This document shows positions 35,772-45,007 of a DNA stretch of 59,127 bases, in pieces. Numbering within the stretch: the stretch's first letter is position 1; each line of letters opens with the position of its first letter. The position numbers were made by a program, and so were the translations under genes. The stretch is from an uncultured bacterium (GTDB lineage Bacteria; Bacillota; Clostridia; Oscillospirales; Acutalibacteraceae). The notes below the pieces were generated by a model, which worked only from the letters and a program-made list of their open reading frames with translations, was not told the origin of the DNA and did not search any database. The stretch spans positions 1 to 59,127 of the forward strand of contig CASDTH010000038.1 in NCBI GenBank assembly GCA_949283655.1, in the 5' to 3' direction.

Positions 35772-36866
35772 ATGGAATATCGAAAGCTTCCCCACGGGGA
35801 GGAGCACGTTGGTATTATCGGCCTTGGCAGCAGCTCGCTGGGCGCATCCGGCGAAGCGGAGGCGGAAAAAACGGTTGCTCTGGCATTGGAAAACGGCGTA
35901 AACTTTTTTGATATGGCGGCGGGAGACGCCACTCCCTTTCCGGCCTATGGCCGAGCTCTCTCCGGCTGCCGGGACCAGGTTTTTCTCCAGGTGCATTTCG
36001 GCGCGGATTACCGCAGCGGTAAATATGGCTGGACGCTGGAGCTCGATGAAATCAAGCGCTCTGTAGAGTGGCAGCTCAAGGCACTGCGGACAGATTACAT
36101 CGACTTTGGCTTCCTTCACTGTATTGATGAGGAAGCGGATCTGGAAGCCGCCATCCAGCAAGGCACCATTTCTTATATCGAGCAATTGCAACGGCAGGGA
36201 GTGGTTCGTCACATTGGCCTGTCTACCCACACGCCTGCCATCGCGCAGAAGGTGTTGGATCTGCGGATTCTGGATTTACTCATGTTCAGCATAAACCCGG
36301 CCTATGATTACCGCCACGGGGAATACGCCATCGGCAGTGGGGGCGAGCGGGCCGCTTTATACCGGCGCTGCGAAGCGGAAGGCGTGGGCATCTCGGTGAT
36401 GAAGCCATTCAGCGGCGGGCAGCTGCTGGATGCCAAAACCTCGCCTTTCGGCCAGGCCTTGACCGAGTATCAGTGCATACAATACGCGCTGGATCGCCCT
36501 GGCGTTTTAACAGTGTTGCCCGGCGTGAGAGGGCGGGAGGACCTAAAGCGTATTTTAGGCTTTTTCCATGCTCCACAGAGGGAAAGAGAGTATTCCCTCT
36601 TGGGTGGCTTCACCCCGCAGGAATCCGCCGGGCGCTGCGTTTACTGCAACCACTGTCAGCCCTGCCCGGCAGGCTTGGACGTGGGGCTGATGAATAAATA
36701 TTATGACTTAGCCCTGGCGGGAGACGAACTGGCGAAGAGCCATTATGCGAACCTGAGTGTGAAGGCCGGCAGCTGCATCGGATGCGGGCACTGTGACAGC
36801 CGCTGCCCGTTCCGGGTGGGCCAGATGCAGCGGATGCAGGAGATTGCCGCTTACTTCGGGGAATAG
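35772..36866 (+). CDS. Aldo/keto reductase-like protein with 4Fe-4S domain, altered active site
   Basis: A 364-residue TIM barrel (about 1-275) fused to a ferredoxin-like tail with CVYCNHCQPC and CIGCGHCDSRC cluster motifs (about 292-350). Compared with the canonical Asp-Tyr-Lys-His tetrad, Asp is present in FDMAAGD and His in FGFLHCID, but the Tyr position reads Asp and the Lys position reads His (QVHFG). A clostridial subfamily with this pattern exists, so it is probably not a mutation, and the reaction may differ from standard carbonyl reduction. AGGAGG precedes the ATG at 35772. Confidence 0.87.
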   Translation: MEYRKLPHGEEHVGIIGLGSSSLGASGEAEAEKTVALALENGVNFFDMAAGDATPFPAYGRALSGCRDQVFLQVHFGADYRSGKYGWTLELDEIKRSVEWQLKALRTDYIDFGFLHCIDEEADLEAAIQQGTISYIEQLQRQGVVRHIGLSTHTPAIAQKVLDLRILDLLMFSINPAYDYRHGEYAIGSGGERAALYRRCEAEGVGISVMKPFSGGQLLDAKTSPFGQALTEYQCIQYALDRPGVLTVLPGVRGREDLKRILGFFHAPQREREYSLLGGFTPQESAGRCVYCNHCQPCPAGLDVGLMNKYYDLALAGDELAKSHYANLSVKAGSCIGCGHCDSRCPFRVGQMQRMQEIAAYFGE

Positions 36867-36962
36867 GGTGCCAAACTGCGCTCCGCTTGGGGCAGCTGTT
36901 TGCCGCCCTGTTTTCCCCATGCTACCCAGCAGCGTTTTGAAACTACATTTGCAACAAAGCAG

Positions 36963-36984
36963 CCCGCCTTCTAGCGAAGGCGGG
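36963..36984 (+). repeat. Hairpin CCCGCCTTC-TAGC-GAAGGCGGG
   Basis: Perfect 9-base-pair stem with a 4-base loop, 96 bases after the aldo/keto reductase-like gene. There is only a short AATTT downstream, so termination is uncertain. The CTAGCG loop junction recurs in a hairpin at 51435-51458, suggesting a repeat family. Confidence 0.6.
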
Positions 36985-37064
36985 CAATTTGGCAAACTGC
37001 ACCTGTTTCCTTGAGCGAGTTGGGCCCACGTCTTCTGTTCCTGGCCCGGGTTCGGCGCAGCCTT

Positions 37065-37100
37065 AGCAAAAGGCGCGGCGGTAAGCTATCCCTTACCGCC
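37065..37100 (-). terminator. Probable terminator of the XRE regulator gene
   Basis: Minus strand GGCGGTAAG/CTTACCGCC stem (9 pairs, 6-base loop) that overlaps the stop codon, followed by GCGCCTTTTGC. The T run is short and displaced. Confidence 0.5.
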
Positions 37101-37508
37101 GGTCACCTCTCGGCGAGACTCGCCCCGGTGGGATCTCTCCTCGTCATAGAGCGCTTGTAGGCACGCGAACACCGCAGCTTTATCGGAAAGCTGCCTGTAG
37201 TGCAGGATAAGCTCTTGTTCATCCCGCGAGAGGTCAGAAAGATACCCCACGCGCTCCGATTGCAGGGTGCGGTATTCCACCCGATCATCATGAAACTCCG
37301 CATGAAAAGCGGGGTTCTTCACATCTAACAAAAAATCTGTGCTGATACGGTAAAGGCGTGCAAGCTTGGCAATGGTGAGGATATCCGGCCTTGTTTTGCC
37401 GCATTCATAATAGGCGTAGGTGGAGCGATCAATATTCAATATTTCCGCGACCTGCTTTTGTGTCAGGCCATTTTTTTCTCGAAGCAAACGCAGGTGTGTT
37501 GCCAGCAT
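37086..37508 (-). CDS. XRE-family helix-turn-helix regulator
   Basis: A 140-residue DNA-binding protein. The Cro/CI-type helix-turn-helix covers residues about 6-62: LRLLREKNGLTQKQVAEILN, STYAYYECGKTRPDILTIAKLARLY, STDFLLD. The remaining residues (about 70-130) are helical and charged and may mediate oligomerisation or ligand sensing. AAAGGTGG lies upstream of the ATG. Promoter-like TATAAT at 37559-37554 and a palindrome at 37587-37603 lie upstream. Target unknown; the adjacent divergent SGNH hydrolase group is the obvious candidate. Confidence 0.9.
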   Translation of the reverse strand: MLATHLRLLREKNGLTQKQVAEILNIDRSTYAYYECGKTRPDILTIAKLARLYRISTDFLLDVKNPAFHAEFHDDRVEYRTLQSERVGYLSDLSRDEQELILHYRQLSDKAAVFACLQALYDEERSHRGESRREVTGGKG

Positions 37509-37586
37509 CCCCTCACCACCTTTATGCTGCTAGTATCTGTTATTTTTTGCATAATTATACTATTTGCAGCAAAAAAAAGAGCAGAT

Positions 37587-37603
37587 TGTGAATAATGTTC
37601 ACA
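37587..37603. promoter_or_regulatory. Operator-like palindrome TGTGAA-N5-TTCACA
   Basis: Perfect 6-base arms around 5 bases, between the divergent XRE regulator and SGNH hydrolase genes and upstream of both -10 boxes. It resembles a Crp site but has one base too many in the centre. A site for the XRE protein itself is the simplest reading. Confidence 0.45.
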
Positions 37604-37631
37604 CATTTTTCTGAGACAAATTTCGCTGTGC

Positions 37632-37660
37632 TTGTATCCCCTACGCAAGCGTGATATGAT
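37632..37660 (+). promoter_or_regulatory. Promoter upstream of the SGNH hydrolase gene
   Basis: TTGTAT and TATGAT with 17 bases between them, with an extended -10 (TGA before TATGAT). The leader of about 155 bases to the ATG at 37823 is unusually long for this window; I see several GC-rich self-complementary bits in it but no riboswitch class I recognise. Confidence 0.6.
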
Positions 37661-37822
37661 GAATATGCTTTTAGCATGCGCCTGGCTGCGCGCCCCATTT
37701 TCTGCCGCCGTAGCCCCGGCGTTCTTGATCCAGCATCCTGCGTCTAGGCGCGCGCCTTCTCCGGTGCGGAGCTTCGCCGCTTCCCCGGTCATAAAAAAGA
37801 CCTCAACACGGGAGGGAATCGT

Positions 37823-39001
37823 ATGAACGAGCAATGGATACAGGCCTGGGGGATGTCGCATGCGGGGATGTCCCTCTTCTGCTTTCGCGGCAGGGGCCGC
37901 ACGTTCCGCCTCACCATCCACAGTGCCATTTCAGGGAGGAGCCTCCGACTCTCCCTCTCGAACCGCTTTTCACGCCACATGGTGGAAATCGACGCAGCCT
38001 ATGCCGCTCCATGCAGCGCAGAGGGCGTCAGCACAGGGGAATGTGTGCCGCTACTATTTGGCGGGCAACGCGGCATCACGCTGCGCGGCGGTGAAAGCTG
38101 CCGCTCGGATGCAGCGGCGCTGCCGGTTCCGGCCGGTGGTTTCTTCAGCGTGAGCATCCACGTGGTGAAGGGCAAGCTTCTCTCCGGCAACGCACTGGAT
38201 GACGCGAAGCTCACCGTCTGCCGTGGCAACCATGCCGCCAGCAGAGCCTTTGCGCACGTCCGGCGGCCAAAGGACAGCTTGATCCACCTGGCAGAAAAGG
38301 TGTTGGGGATGTATCTTTCCCAGCCCATCCCTCTGTTTGAGAGCGTGGAGCTGCTGAATGCGGATGAAGCAGCCAATATCGTCTGCTTTGGGGATTCCAT
38401 CACACAGCAGGGGCAGTGGATCCGGCCGTTCGGCCAGAGAATCCGGGAGAGCTTCCCGGGCCGGTATGCAGTCATCAACCGCTCGATCGCCGGCAACCGG
38501 ATCCTGCGGGATGCCTATGCGCACCATCCACTGAAAAACTTTTTCGGCAAGCGCGCGTTGGAGCGCTTCGCATGGGATGTGCGCCCGTTCAGCGGCATAA
38601 AATATGTTATCGTATGTTTGGGCACAAACGATTATATTCAGCCCGGCACCATCGATGCGCCCCGCTCCGATAGGGTCACGTCGCAGGAGGTGGCGCAGGG
38701 CTTGGAGGCGCTGGCGCACAACGTGCAGGAGATGGGCGCCCATGCCTATGGCGCCACGCTCATCCCCTTCGGCGGCTCCAGCCAATGTAGCCCGGAGAAG
38801 GATGCCGTGCGGGTCGCGGTCAATCAATGGCTGAAAACAAGTAGCCCCTTTGATCGGGTTGCTGATTTTGACGCCGCCTTTGCGCGGGAGGGGGAGCCCT
38901 ACCTTGCAAAGGAGGGCTATACGGGCAAGGACGGCGGCCATCCCAGCTCAATCGGGGGGGAGGCGCTCGCACAGAGCATCCCGCTGGAATGGTTCGTTTA
39001 G
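37823..39001 (+). CDS. SGNH/GDSL-type esterase or hydrolase
   Basis: A 392-residue cytosolic protein. Residues about 1-175 form a beta-rich N-terminal domain without obvious family markers. The SGNH domain then carries block I as VCFGDSITQQG (catalytic Ser, about 195), Asn in the SIAGNR strand (block II), block III as LGTNDY (about 273), and block V as GGHPSS (His about 377), although the usual Asp three residues before His is replaced by Gly. Typical substrates are acyl or acetyl esters on glycans. GGGAGG precedes the ATG. It begins a group with a dipeptidase and a peptide-binding lipoprotein. Confidence 0.85.
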   Translation: MNEQWIQAWGMSHAGMSLFCFRGRGRTFRLTIHSAISGRSLRLSLSNRFSRHMVEIDAAYAAPCSAEGVSTGECVPLLFGGQRGITLRGGESCRSDAAALPVPAGGFFSVSIHVVKGKLLSGNALDDAKLTVCRGNHAASRAFAHVRRPKDSLIHLAEKVLGMYLSQPIPLFESVELLNADEAANIVCFGDSITQQGQWIRPFGQRIRESFPGRYAVINRSIAGNRILRDAYAHHPLKNFFGKRALERFAWDVRPFSGIKYVIVCLGTNDYIQPGTIDAPRSDRVTSQEVAQGLEALAHNVQEMGAHAYGATLIPFGGSSQCSPEKDAVRVAVNQWLKTSSPFDRVADFDAAFAREGEPYLAKEGYTGKDGGHPSSIGGEALAQSIPLEWFV

Positions 39002-39057
39002 CGTGCCGCATCAGCTTCGTGCGTGAAGCGGCCGCGCAGGAAAGGGAGAATGATTCT

Positions 39058-40479
39058 ATGCAAAAAAACAGTCTTGATGAATATCTGGAGCGGCAAGCCC
39101 CCGCGATGTGGGAAGCGCTCGCCAGCCTTGTGGAGATCCCCAGCTTCCGTACACAGGCAGAGCCGGGTGCGCCCTATGGGCCGGGCCCGGCCAAAGCGCT
39201 GCGGCAAGGTGCACAGCTGGCCAACTCGCTTGGGCTGCATGCGCAGCTTGTAGACGATGTGATGGTAGAGGCTGATCTCGGCACGGGCGGCGCCCCTCAA
39301 CTGGGCATCCTGTGTCACCTGGATGTGGTGCCGGAGGGCGCGGGGTGGACAGTGCCCGCCTTCGCGCTGACCCGGCGGGACGGTAGGCTCTATGGGCGTG
39401 GGGCAATCGACGATAAGGGTCCTGCCGTGGCTGCCCTGTACGCTTTGGGGGCAATCCATGCGCTTGAGCTTCCGCTGACGTCGCCGGTGCGGCTGCTGCT
39501 CGGCAGCGATGAGGAAAATGGCTCCTCCGACCTCGCCCTTTACCGCAGCAAGCACAAATTGCCCCCCATGCTGTTTACGCCGGATGGCGATTACCCGATT
39601 ATCAATGTCGAAAAAGGGATGCTGCGCATGCGCCTGAGCGCATCGTACCACCAGGCTGGGGCAAGGCGAATTCTCTCTCTGCGGGCGGGGAAGGCGCCCA
39701 ACGCCGTGCCCGGCCAGGCGGAGGCGGCGATTATTGGCATTTCGAAGGAAGAGGTGGAAGCGGCAGCCGCCCGCCTCCTGCCCGGCATACGGATTACCGC
39801 GCAGGAGCATGAGGGCGCGCTCCACTTGCTCGCCGCCGGTCACGGCGCGCATGCTTCCACGCCGGAAGGAGGGGAAAACGCCCTGACGGGCCTGGTGCAT
39901 CTGCTTTGCTCCCTGCCCGGCATGGAGCAGGACGGCCTGTGGGAGCGGCTGTGCGCTTTGGGCCATCTCTTCCCCCACGGTGAAACGGATGGCCGCTCAG
40001 CAGGCCTCGCCTGCCGGGACGGCTCCGGTGCGCTGACGCTGGCCTTCAGCGTGCTCAGCTGTGAGGGGGGCGCTCTATCCGGCATGATTGATATCCGCTT
40101 CCCCCTGTGTGAAACGCTCGCCGGAGTTACCCAGCAGCTAACACGGGCGCTCGCGCAGGCGGGCTTCACCGCTGCGCCCGCAATGGGCACAGAGCCGCAC
40201 CAGGTGCCGGGCAGCAGCGCGTTTGTGCGCACACTGCTGGAGGTTTATTCCCGCCAGACTGGTCTGCCGGGTTACTGCATGGCGATCGGCGGCGGCACCT
40301 ATGTGCACGGTATCCCGGGCGGTGTGGCATTTGGCCCTGCCTTCCCCGGGGAGGAAAACCATATGCACGGCGCGGATGAGTTTATTACGGAAGAGCACCT
40401 CCTGCTCAATGCAAAAATCATTGCCCATGCGGTGCTCGCATTATGCGGGGCAGTCGATCTTGCAAAGGGCGAAGCATAA
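39058..40479 (+). CDS. pepV: M20 family dipeptidase (PepV/Sapep type)
   Basis: A 473-residue two-domain metallopeptidase. Metal ligands are visible in LCHLDVVPEG (His), RGAIDDKGP (bridging Asp), GSDEENGSSD (catalytic and metal Glu), TPDGDYP (Asp) and the late ENHMHGADEF (His); an inserted lid/dimer domain occupies about 180-360. The pattern matches Mn/Zn dipeptidases of the Sapep/PepV group that cleave short peptides including beta-Ala- or D-residue-containing ones. The AAAGGGAG site precedes the ATG at 39058. It lies in line with the SGNH hydrolase, 56 bases away. Confidence 0.92.
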   Translation: MQKNSLDEYLERQAPAMWEALASLVEIPSFRTQAEPGAPYGPGPAKALRQGAQLANSLGLHAQLVDDVMVEADLGTGGAPQLGILCHLDVVPEGAGWTVPAFALTRRDGRLYGRGAIDDKGPAVAALYALGAIHALELPLTSPVRLLLGSDEENGSSDLALYRSKHKLPPMLFTPDGDYPIINVEKGMLRMRLSASYHQAGARRILSLRAGKAPNAVPGQAEAAIIGISKEEVEAAAARLLPGIRITAQEHEGALHLLAAGHGAHASTPEGGENALTGLVHLLCSLPGMEQDGLWERLCALGHLFPHGETDGRSAGLACRDGSGALTLAFSVLSCEGGALSGMIDIRFPLCETLAGVTQQLTRALAQAGFTAAPAMGTEPHQVPGSSAFVRTLLEVYSRQTGLPGYCMAIGGGTYVHGIPGGVAFGPAFPGEENHMHGADEFITEEHLLLNAKIIAHAVLALCGAVDLAKGEA

Positions 40480-40498
40480 AATGTTTACAAAAACCGCC

Positions 40499-40527
40499 TT
40501 GTATCCGGCAGGGCAGAATGATAAGAT
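40499..40527 (+). promoter_or_regulatory. Weak candidate promoter of the solute-binding protein gene
   Basis: TTGTAT and TAAGAT with a 17-base spacer, 31 bases before the GTG start. Moderate consensus only. Confidence 0.35.
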
Positions 40528-40557
40528 GAGAAAAAACACTGGAAAGGGAAGAAAAGC

Positions 40558-42213
40558 GTGAAAAATCTTTTTACAACCCGATTTCCCGCACTGGTGCTTT
40601 CCATTGCGTTTTTGCTCAGCGCGCTTGCAGGCTGCTCGAAAGATACCGGCGCCGGCAAAAAACTGGCTTATCCAATCGATGGCGAGCCTGTCTGTCTCGA
40701 TCCCCAGATTGCCGCTGACGATACCGCCCGGCTGGTGGTCGGCAATTGCTTTGAGGGCCTCGTCCGTGTGAATGAAACGGGCGGGATTGTGCCTGGGGCG
40801 GCCCAGCGATGGGATGTTTCGTCGGATGGGTTGATCTACACCTTCCACCTGCGGGCGAATATGCGGTGGCATATCGCCGATGCGGATGAGCTGGAAGAGC
40901 TCCTCGGGGAGGGAAAAACGCTCGATCCAACGCTTGATGCGCATGATTTTGCCTTTGGCCTGACGCGGGCGCTCCTTCCGGAAACCGGCATCGCGGAGGC
41001 CAAGGCGCTTTATGCAATCGAAAACGCCCAGCAGGTTCATCGTGGCACAGCATCTCCGGAGCAGCTGGGCATACGGGTGGTCGATTCCAACACGTTGGAG
41101 ATCCGGCTCGCCCGTACAGACAGCAATTTTCTCTACGCGCTGGCCCTGCCCCTGAGCATGCCCTGCGACGAGGCTTTTTTTCAGGCCACAGCGGGCCGCT
41201 ATGGTCTGGAGCGGAAATATCTCATCTGCAACGGGCCGTTTTACCTTTCGCAATGGTCGCATGAGAAATCCCTGCTGCTCAGGCAAAACCCGGAGTATCA
41301 AGGGGAGACGGCGGTTTCCCCGGCTTCTGTCAGCCTTTCTATCAATACGGATGAGCAATCGCGGCTGGAGAGGCTCCAGGAGGGCCGTTATGACGCTGCA
41401 CCCCTAACGCAGGCGCAGGTAGATACCCTGAGGGAGGGCTCTGGCATCACATTGCAGGAGGTAAAAAATATCACCTGGGCACTCTGCTTTAATGCGGGAA
41501 GCCCTTTGCTGAAAGACGTAAATTTGCGCATAGCCCTCTGCCAGGGGCTTAACCGCTCGGCGCTGGAGCCGGCTGAGGATCTGAGGGAAGCGGCGCAGGG
41601 CTTTGTGCCCGCGTTCTGCACCATCGGTGATAAAAACTACCGGGAGACGGCCGGCGCCATCGGCCGCCTGGCCTACAATGCGGATGATGCCCGCAGCCGG
41701 TGGGAAAATGCATTGGAATCGCTTGGGCAGGAGAGCGCCTCTCTCACCGTATTGTGCGCGCAGGAGCACGCGGAGATGCTGCGCCGCATGATCCAAAACT
41801 GGCAGAGTGCGCTTGGCATTACGCTCATGCTCCAGCTGGAGACTGTGGAGCGCCCGGAGCTTCGCACCCGTGTAGAAAGCGGGGATTATGAGATCGCTTT
41901 TGCGCCTGTGGAGGCCGCAGGCTCCTCAGCGATCAATTTTCTCTCCCGTTTTGCCTCTGGAGCCAACGAAAATCTGCTCAATTACAGCTCAGAGGCCTAT
42001 AACAAGCTGATTGCTTCGATGAACACAGCCTCAGCAGAGCAATTGCCCGGGCTGTGTAAGCAAGCGGAGGAGCACCTGATTCAAAATGGGCTGGTGTATC
42101 CACTCTATGCAGAGAGCAGCTTTTGCGCGATGGCGGCAAATGTATCCGGCATCACGTTGCGCGCTCTGGATGGAAGCGTGAGCTTTCTCAAGGGCGAGCG
42201 AATTGGAGATTGA
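40558..42213 (+). CDS. Oligopeptide-type ABC transporter substrate-binding lipoprotein
   Basis: A 551-residue extracellular binding protein (SBP family 5, OppA-like). The signal peptide ends in the LAGC lipobox (Cys about 24). Features include EPVCLDPQIAADDTARLV near the N-terminus, a GLIYTFHLRANMRWH strand around 100, and the IYNKLI-like YNKLIASMNTA segment near the C-terminus. The GTG start has an AAAGGGAAG site. No permease or ATPase gene is nearby, so it must share a transporter or act in peptide or pheromone scavenging. The upstream dipeptidase suits a peptide substrate. Confidence 0.9.
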   Translation: MKNLFTTRFPALVLSIAFLLSALAGCSKDTGAGKKLAYPIDGEPVCLDPQIAADDTARLVVGNCFEGLVRVNETGGIVPGAAQRWDVSSDGLIYTFHLRANMRWHIADADELEELLGEGKTLDPTLDAHDFAFGLTRALLPETGIAEAKALYAIENAQQVHRGTASPEQLGIRVVDSNTLEIRLARTDSNFLYALALPLSMPCDEAFFQATAGRYGLERKYLICNGPFYLSQWSHEKSLLLRQNPEYQGETAVSPASVSLSINTDEQSRLERLQEGRYDAAPLTQAQVDTLREGSGITLQEVKNITWALCFNAGSPLLKDVNLRIALCQGLNRSALEPAEDLREAAQGFVPAFCTIGDKNYRETAGAIGRLAYNADDARSRWENALESLGQESASLTVLCAQEHAEMLRRMIQNWQSALGITLMLQLETVERPELRTRVESGDYEIAFAPVEAAGSSAINFLSRFASGANENLLNYSSEAYNKLIASMNTASAEQLPGLCKQAEEHLIQNGLVYPLYAESSFCAMAANVSGITLRALDGSVSFLKGERIGD

Positions 42214-42316
42214 GCTGCGGCGGGCGGCTTTTTCCTCCTTTCTCTTAATTCATAGAAAGATTCCTGCGCCATTTGGCAACGGTTCCATAAAACAAAACGG
42301 AGGGGGATTCTATCGT

Positions 42317-43432
42317 ATGGAAACACGGTCATTCAAAAAGCTGGGCTTTGCGCCCTCCCTTTTGGGGCTAGGCTGCATGCGCTTCCCACAGAAGGATGGA
42401 AAAATCGACCTGGAGGAAACGCAAAGGCTGGTAGACGCCTGCGTCGCCGGCGGCATCAATTATTTTGACACAGCCTATGTCTACGGGGATGGGGATTCCG
42501 AAAACGCTGTACGGCGCACATTGGTGGAGCGCTACCCCCGGGAACAGTTCCATGTGGCGGATAAGCTCCCAATCTGGATGCTCCCCAATGGGCACACGCC
42601 GGAGGAGTTGATGGCAACCTCCCTGCAGCGCCTAGGCGTGGATTACTTTGATCTCTATTTGCTGCACAACCTGAACAAGGAACATTGGAAAATTTGCCAG
42701 CAGAAAAAGTTGATCCCCTTCCTCTTCGCCCAAAAAGAGAAAGGGGTCGTGCGCCATGCTGGGTTTTCCTTCCACGACACGCCGGAGCTGCTGGAGGAAA
42801 TTTTGAAGGCTGCGGATTGGGATTTCGTTCAACTTCAAATTAACTATTATGATTGGGAAACGGCGCAGCGCGCCCGGGAGCAATATGAGCTTGTGGCGGC
42901 CCGCGGCATCCCCTGTATTATCATGGAGCCGGTGCGCGGCGGCGCGCTCGCCTCGCCGCACCCGAACGCCGTATCCCTGCTGCAAAGCGCGGCGCCGGAT
43001 GCCAGCCCCGCCTCTTGGGCGCTGCGGTTTGCGGGCAGCCTGCCCGGCGCGGCCTGTGTGCTCAGCGGCATGTCCACCATGAAGCAGGTGGAGGAAAACC
43101 TGCGGCTGTTTGGCTGCTTCCAGCCTCTCTCTGAGGCCGAGAAGGGCACGCTGCGGCAGGCAGTTTCCATTTTGGAGAGCCTGCCTCTCATCCCCTGCAC
43201 CGGCTGCAACTATTGCAAGGATTGCCCAAAGGCGGTGCGCATCTCCAACGCCTTTGACGCATACAACAGCTGCCTTCGCTTTGATAAGCTGCCTGAGCTG
43301 AACAAGCGCATTCAAGGCCTTCATATGGAGGATTGCATCGAATGCGGCAAATGCGAGCGCCACTGCCCGCAGCACATTGCCATTCCGAAAGAATTAAAAA
43401 GGGTGCTGGCCTGCGCAGAAAGCGCCGTATAA
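42317..43432 (+). CDS. Aldo/keto reductase with C-terminal 4Fe-4S ferredoxin domain
   Basis: A 371-residue protein with an AKR barrel (about 1-280) whose tetrad is intact: Asp and Tyr in YFDTAYVYG, Lys in VADKLP, His in LYLLHNLNKEH. The tail has CTGCNYCKDCPK and CIECGKCERHCP cluster motifs (about 295-350). Members occur widely in anaerobes; the physiological substrate is unknown. Unlike the similar gene at 35772-36866, the active site looks functional. GGAGGGGG lies about 12 bases upstream of the ATG at 42317. The gene ends at a strong hairpin. Confidence 0.93.
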   Translation: METRSFKKLGFAPSLLGLGCMRFPQKDGKIDLEETQRLVDACVAGGINYFDTAYVYGDGDSENAVRRTLVERYPREQFHVADKLPIWMLPNGHTPEELMATSLQRLGVDYFDLYLLHNLNKEHWKICQQKKLIPFLFAQKEKGVVRHAGFSFHDTPELLEEILKAADWDFVQLQINYYDWETAQRAREQYELVAARGIPCIIMEPVRGGALASPHPNAVSLLQSAAPDASPASWALRFAGSLPGAACVLSGMSTMKQVEENLRLFGCFQPLSEAEKGTLRQAVSILESLPLIPCTGCNYCKDCPKAVRISNAFDAYNSCLRFDKLPELNKRIQGLHMEDCIECGKCERHCPQHIAIPKELKRVLACAESAV

Positions 43433-43451
43433 ATACCTATAAACGCCATTA

Positions 43452-43490
43452 AGGCCTGTTGCAGAACAAAATCTGCAACAGGCCTCGTTT
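43452..43490 (+). terminator. Terminator between convergent genes
   Basis: Perfect 14-base-pair stem AGGCCTGTTGCAGA/TCTGCAACAGGCCT with a 6-base loop and CGTTTTC after it on the plus strand. On the minus strand the T content is weaker, but it may also end the liv operon. Confidence 0.85.
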
Positions 43491-43513
43491 TCATTATATG
43501 AAAGTTTTTTCTT

Positions 43514-44227
<714 letters not shown>

Positions 44228-44229
44228 CC

Positions 44230-45003
44230 TTATTCCCCTCCCAGATACGCGGCGATCACCTTGGGATCTCTACGGATTTCCTCCGGGGTCCCCTCGGCGA
44301 TAACACGGCCATAGTCGAGCACCACAATGTGCTCACAAATTCCCATCACAAAGCTCATATCATGCTCGATCAAAAGGATGGAAAGGCCAAATTTATCCCG
44401 AATCAGGCGGATGCTCTCCATAAGCTCCTTTGTCTCTGTGGGGTTCATGCCCGCCGCAGGCTCGTCCAGCAGCAGCACCTTGGGCGATGTTGCAAGCGCG
44501 CGGGCGATTTCCAGCTTCCGCTGCTGGCCATAGGGGAGGTTTTTCGCCAGCTCATATGCCTTATCGTTCAGGCCGAGCACCTCCAGCAGCGCGTGCGCCT
44601 GATCGGAGATCTCCTTTTCCTCCCGGCGGTAAGAGGGCAGGCGGAAGATGCCGGATAACACGGAATATTTCATCCGGCTGGTCATGGCGGTTTTTACGTT
44701 ATCCAGCACGGTGACGTCCTTAAACAGCCGGATATTTTGGAAGGTGCGGGCAATGCCGTTTTGGGTGATCTGATAGGTTTTTTTACCGACGATGTTATTA
44801 CCCTCCAGCTCAATTTCGCCGTTTGTGGGGTAGTAAACATCTGTCAGCAGGTTGAATACAGTGGTCTTGCCCGCGCCGTTCGGCCCAATCAGGCCGATAA
44901 TCTCCTTCTCATGCAGGCGGAAATGAACGCCCTCCAGAGCCTTCAGCCCGCCGAAGGTAATGCCGAGGTTTCGAGTTTCCAATACGGCTTTATTTTCTTC
45001 CAT
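44230..45003 (-). CDS. livG: Branched-chain amino acid ABC transporter ATPase LivG
   Basis: A 257-residue ABC ATPase. Walker A GPNGAGKTT, the LivG-typical ITQNGIARTFQNIRLF segment, the modified signature LPYGQQRKLEIARAL, and Walker B LLLDEPAAGMNP identify it. The ATG at 45003 with AAAGGAGG 9 bases upstream is preferred to longer readings. 4 bases separate it from livM. Confidence 0.96.
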   Translation of the reverse strand: MEENKAVLETRNLGITFGGLKALEGVHFRLHEKEIIGLIGPNGAGKTTVFNLLTDVYYPTNGEIELEGNNIVGKKTYQITQNGIARTFQNIRLFKDVTVLDNVKTAMTSRMKYSVLSGIFRLPSYRREEKEISDQAHALLEVLGLNDKAYELAKNLPYGQQRKLEIARALATSPKVLLLDEPAAGMNPTETKELMESIRLIRDKFGLSILLIEHDMSFVMGICEHIVVLDYGRVIAEGTPEEIRRDPKVIAAYLGGE

Positions 45004-45007
45004 GGCG

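Noticed and set aside
37587..37603. Crp/Fnr-family binding site
   Set aside because: The dyad has a 7-base centre between TGTGA and TCACA instead of 6, and no Crp-family gene is present, so I do not call it Crp.
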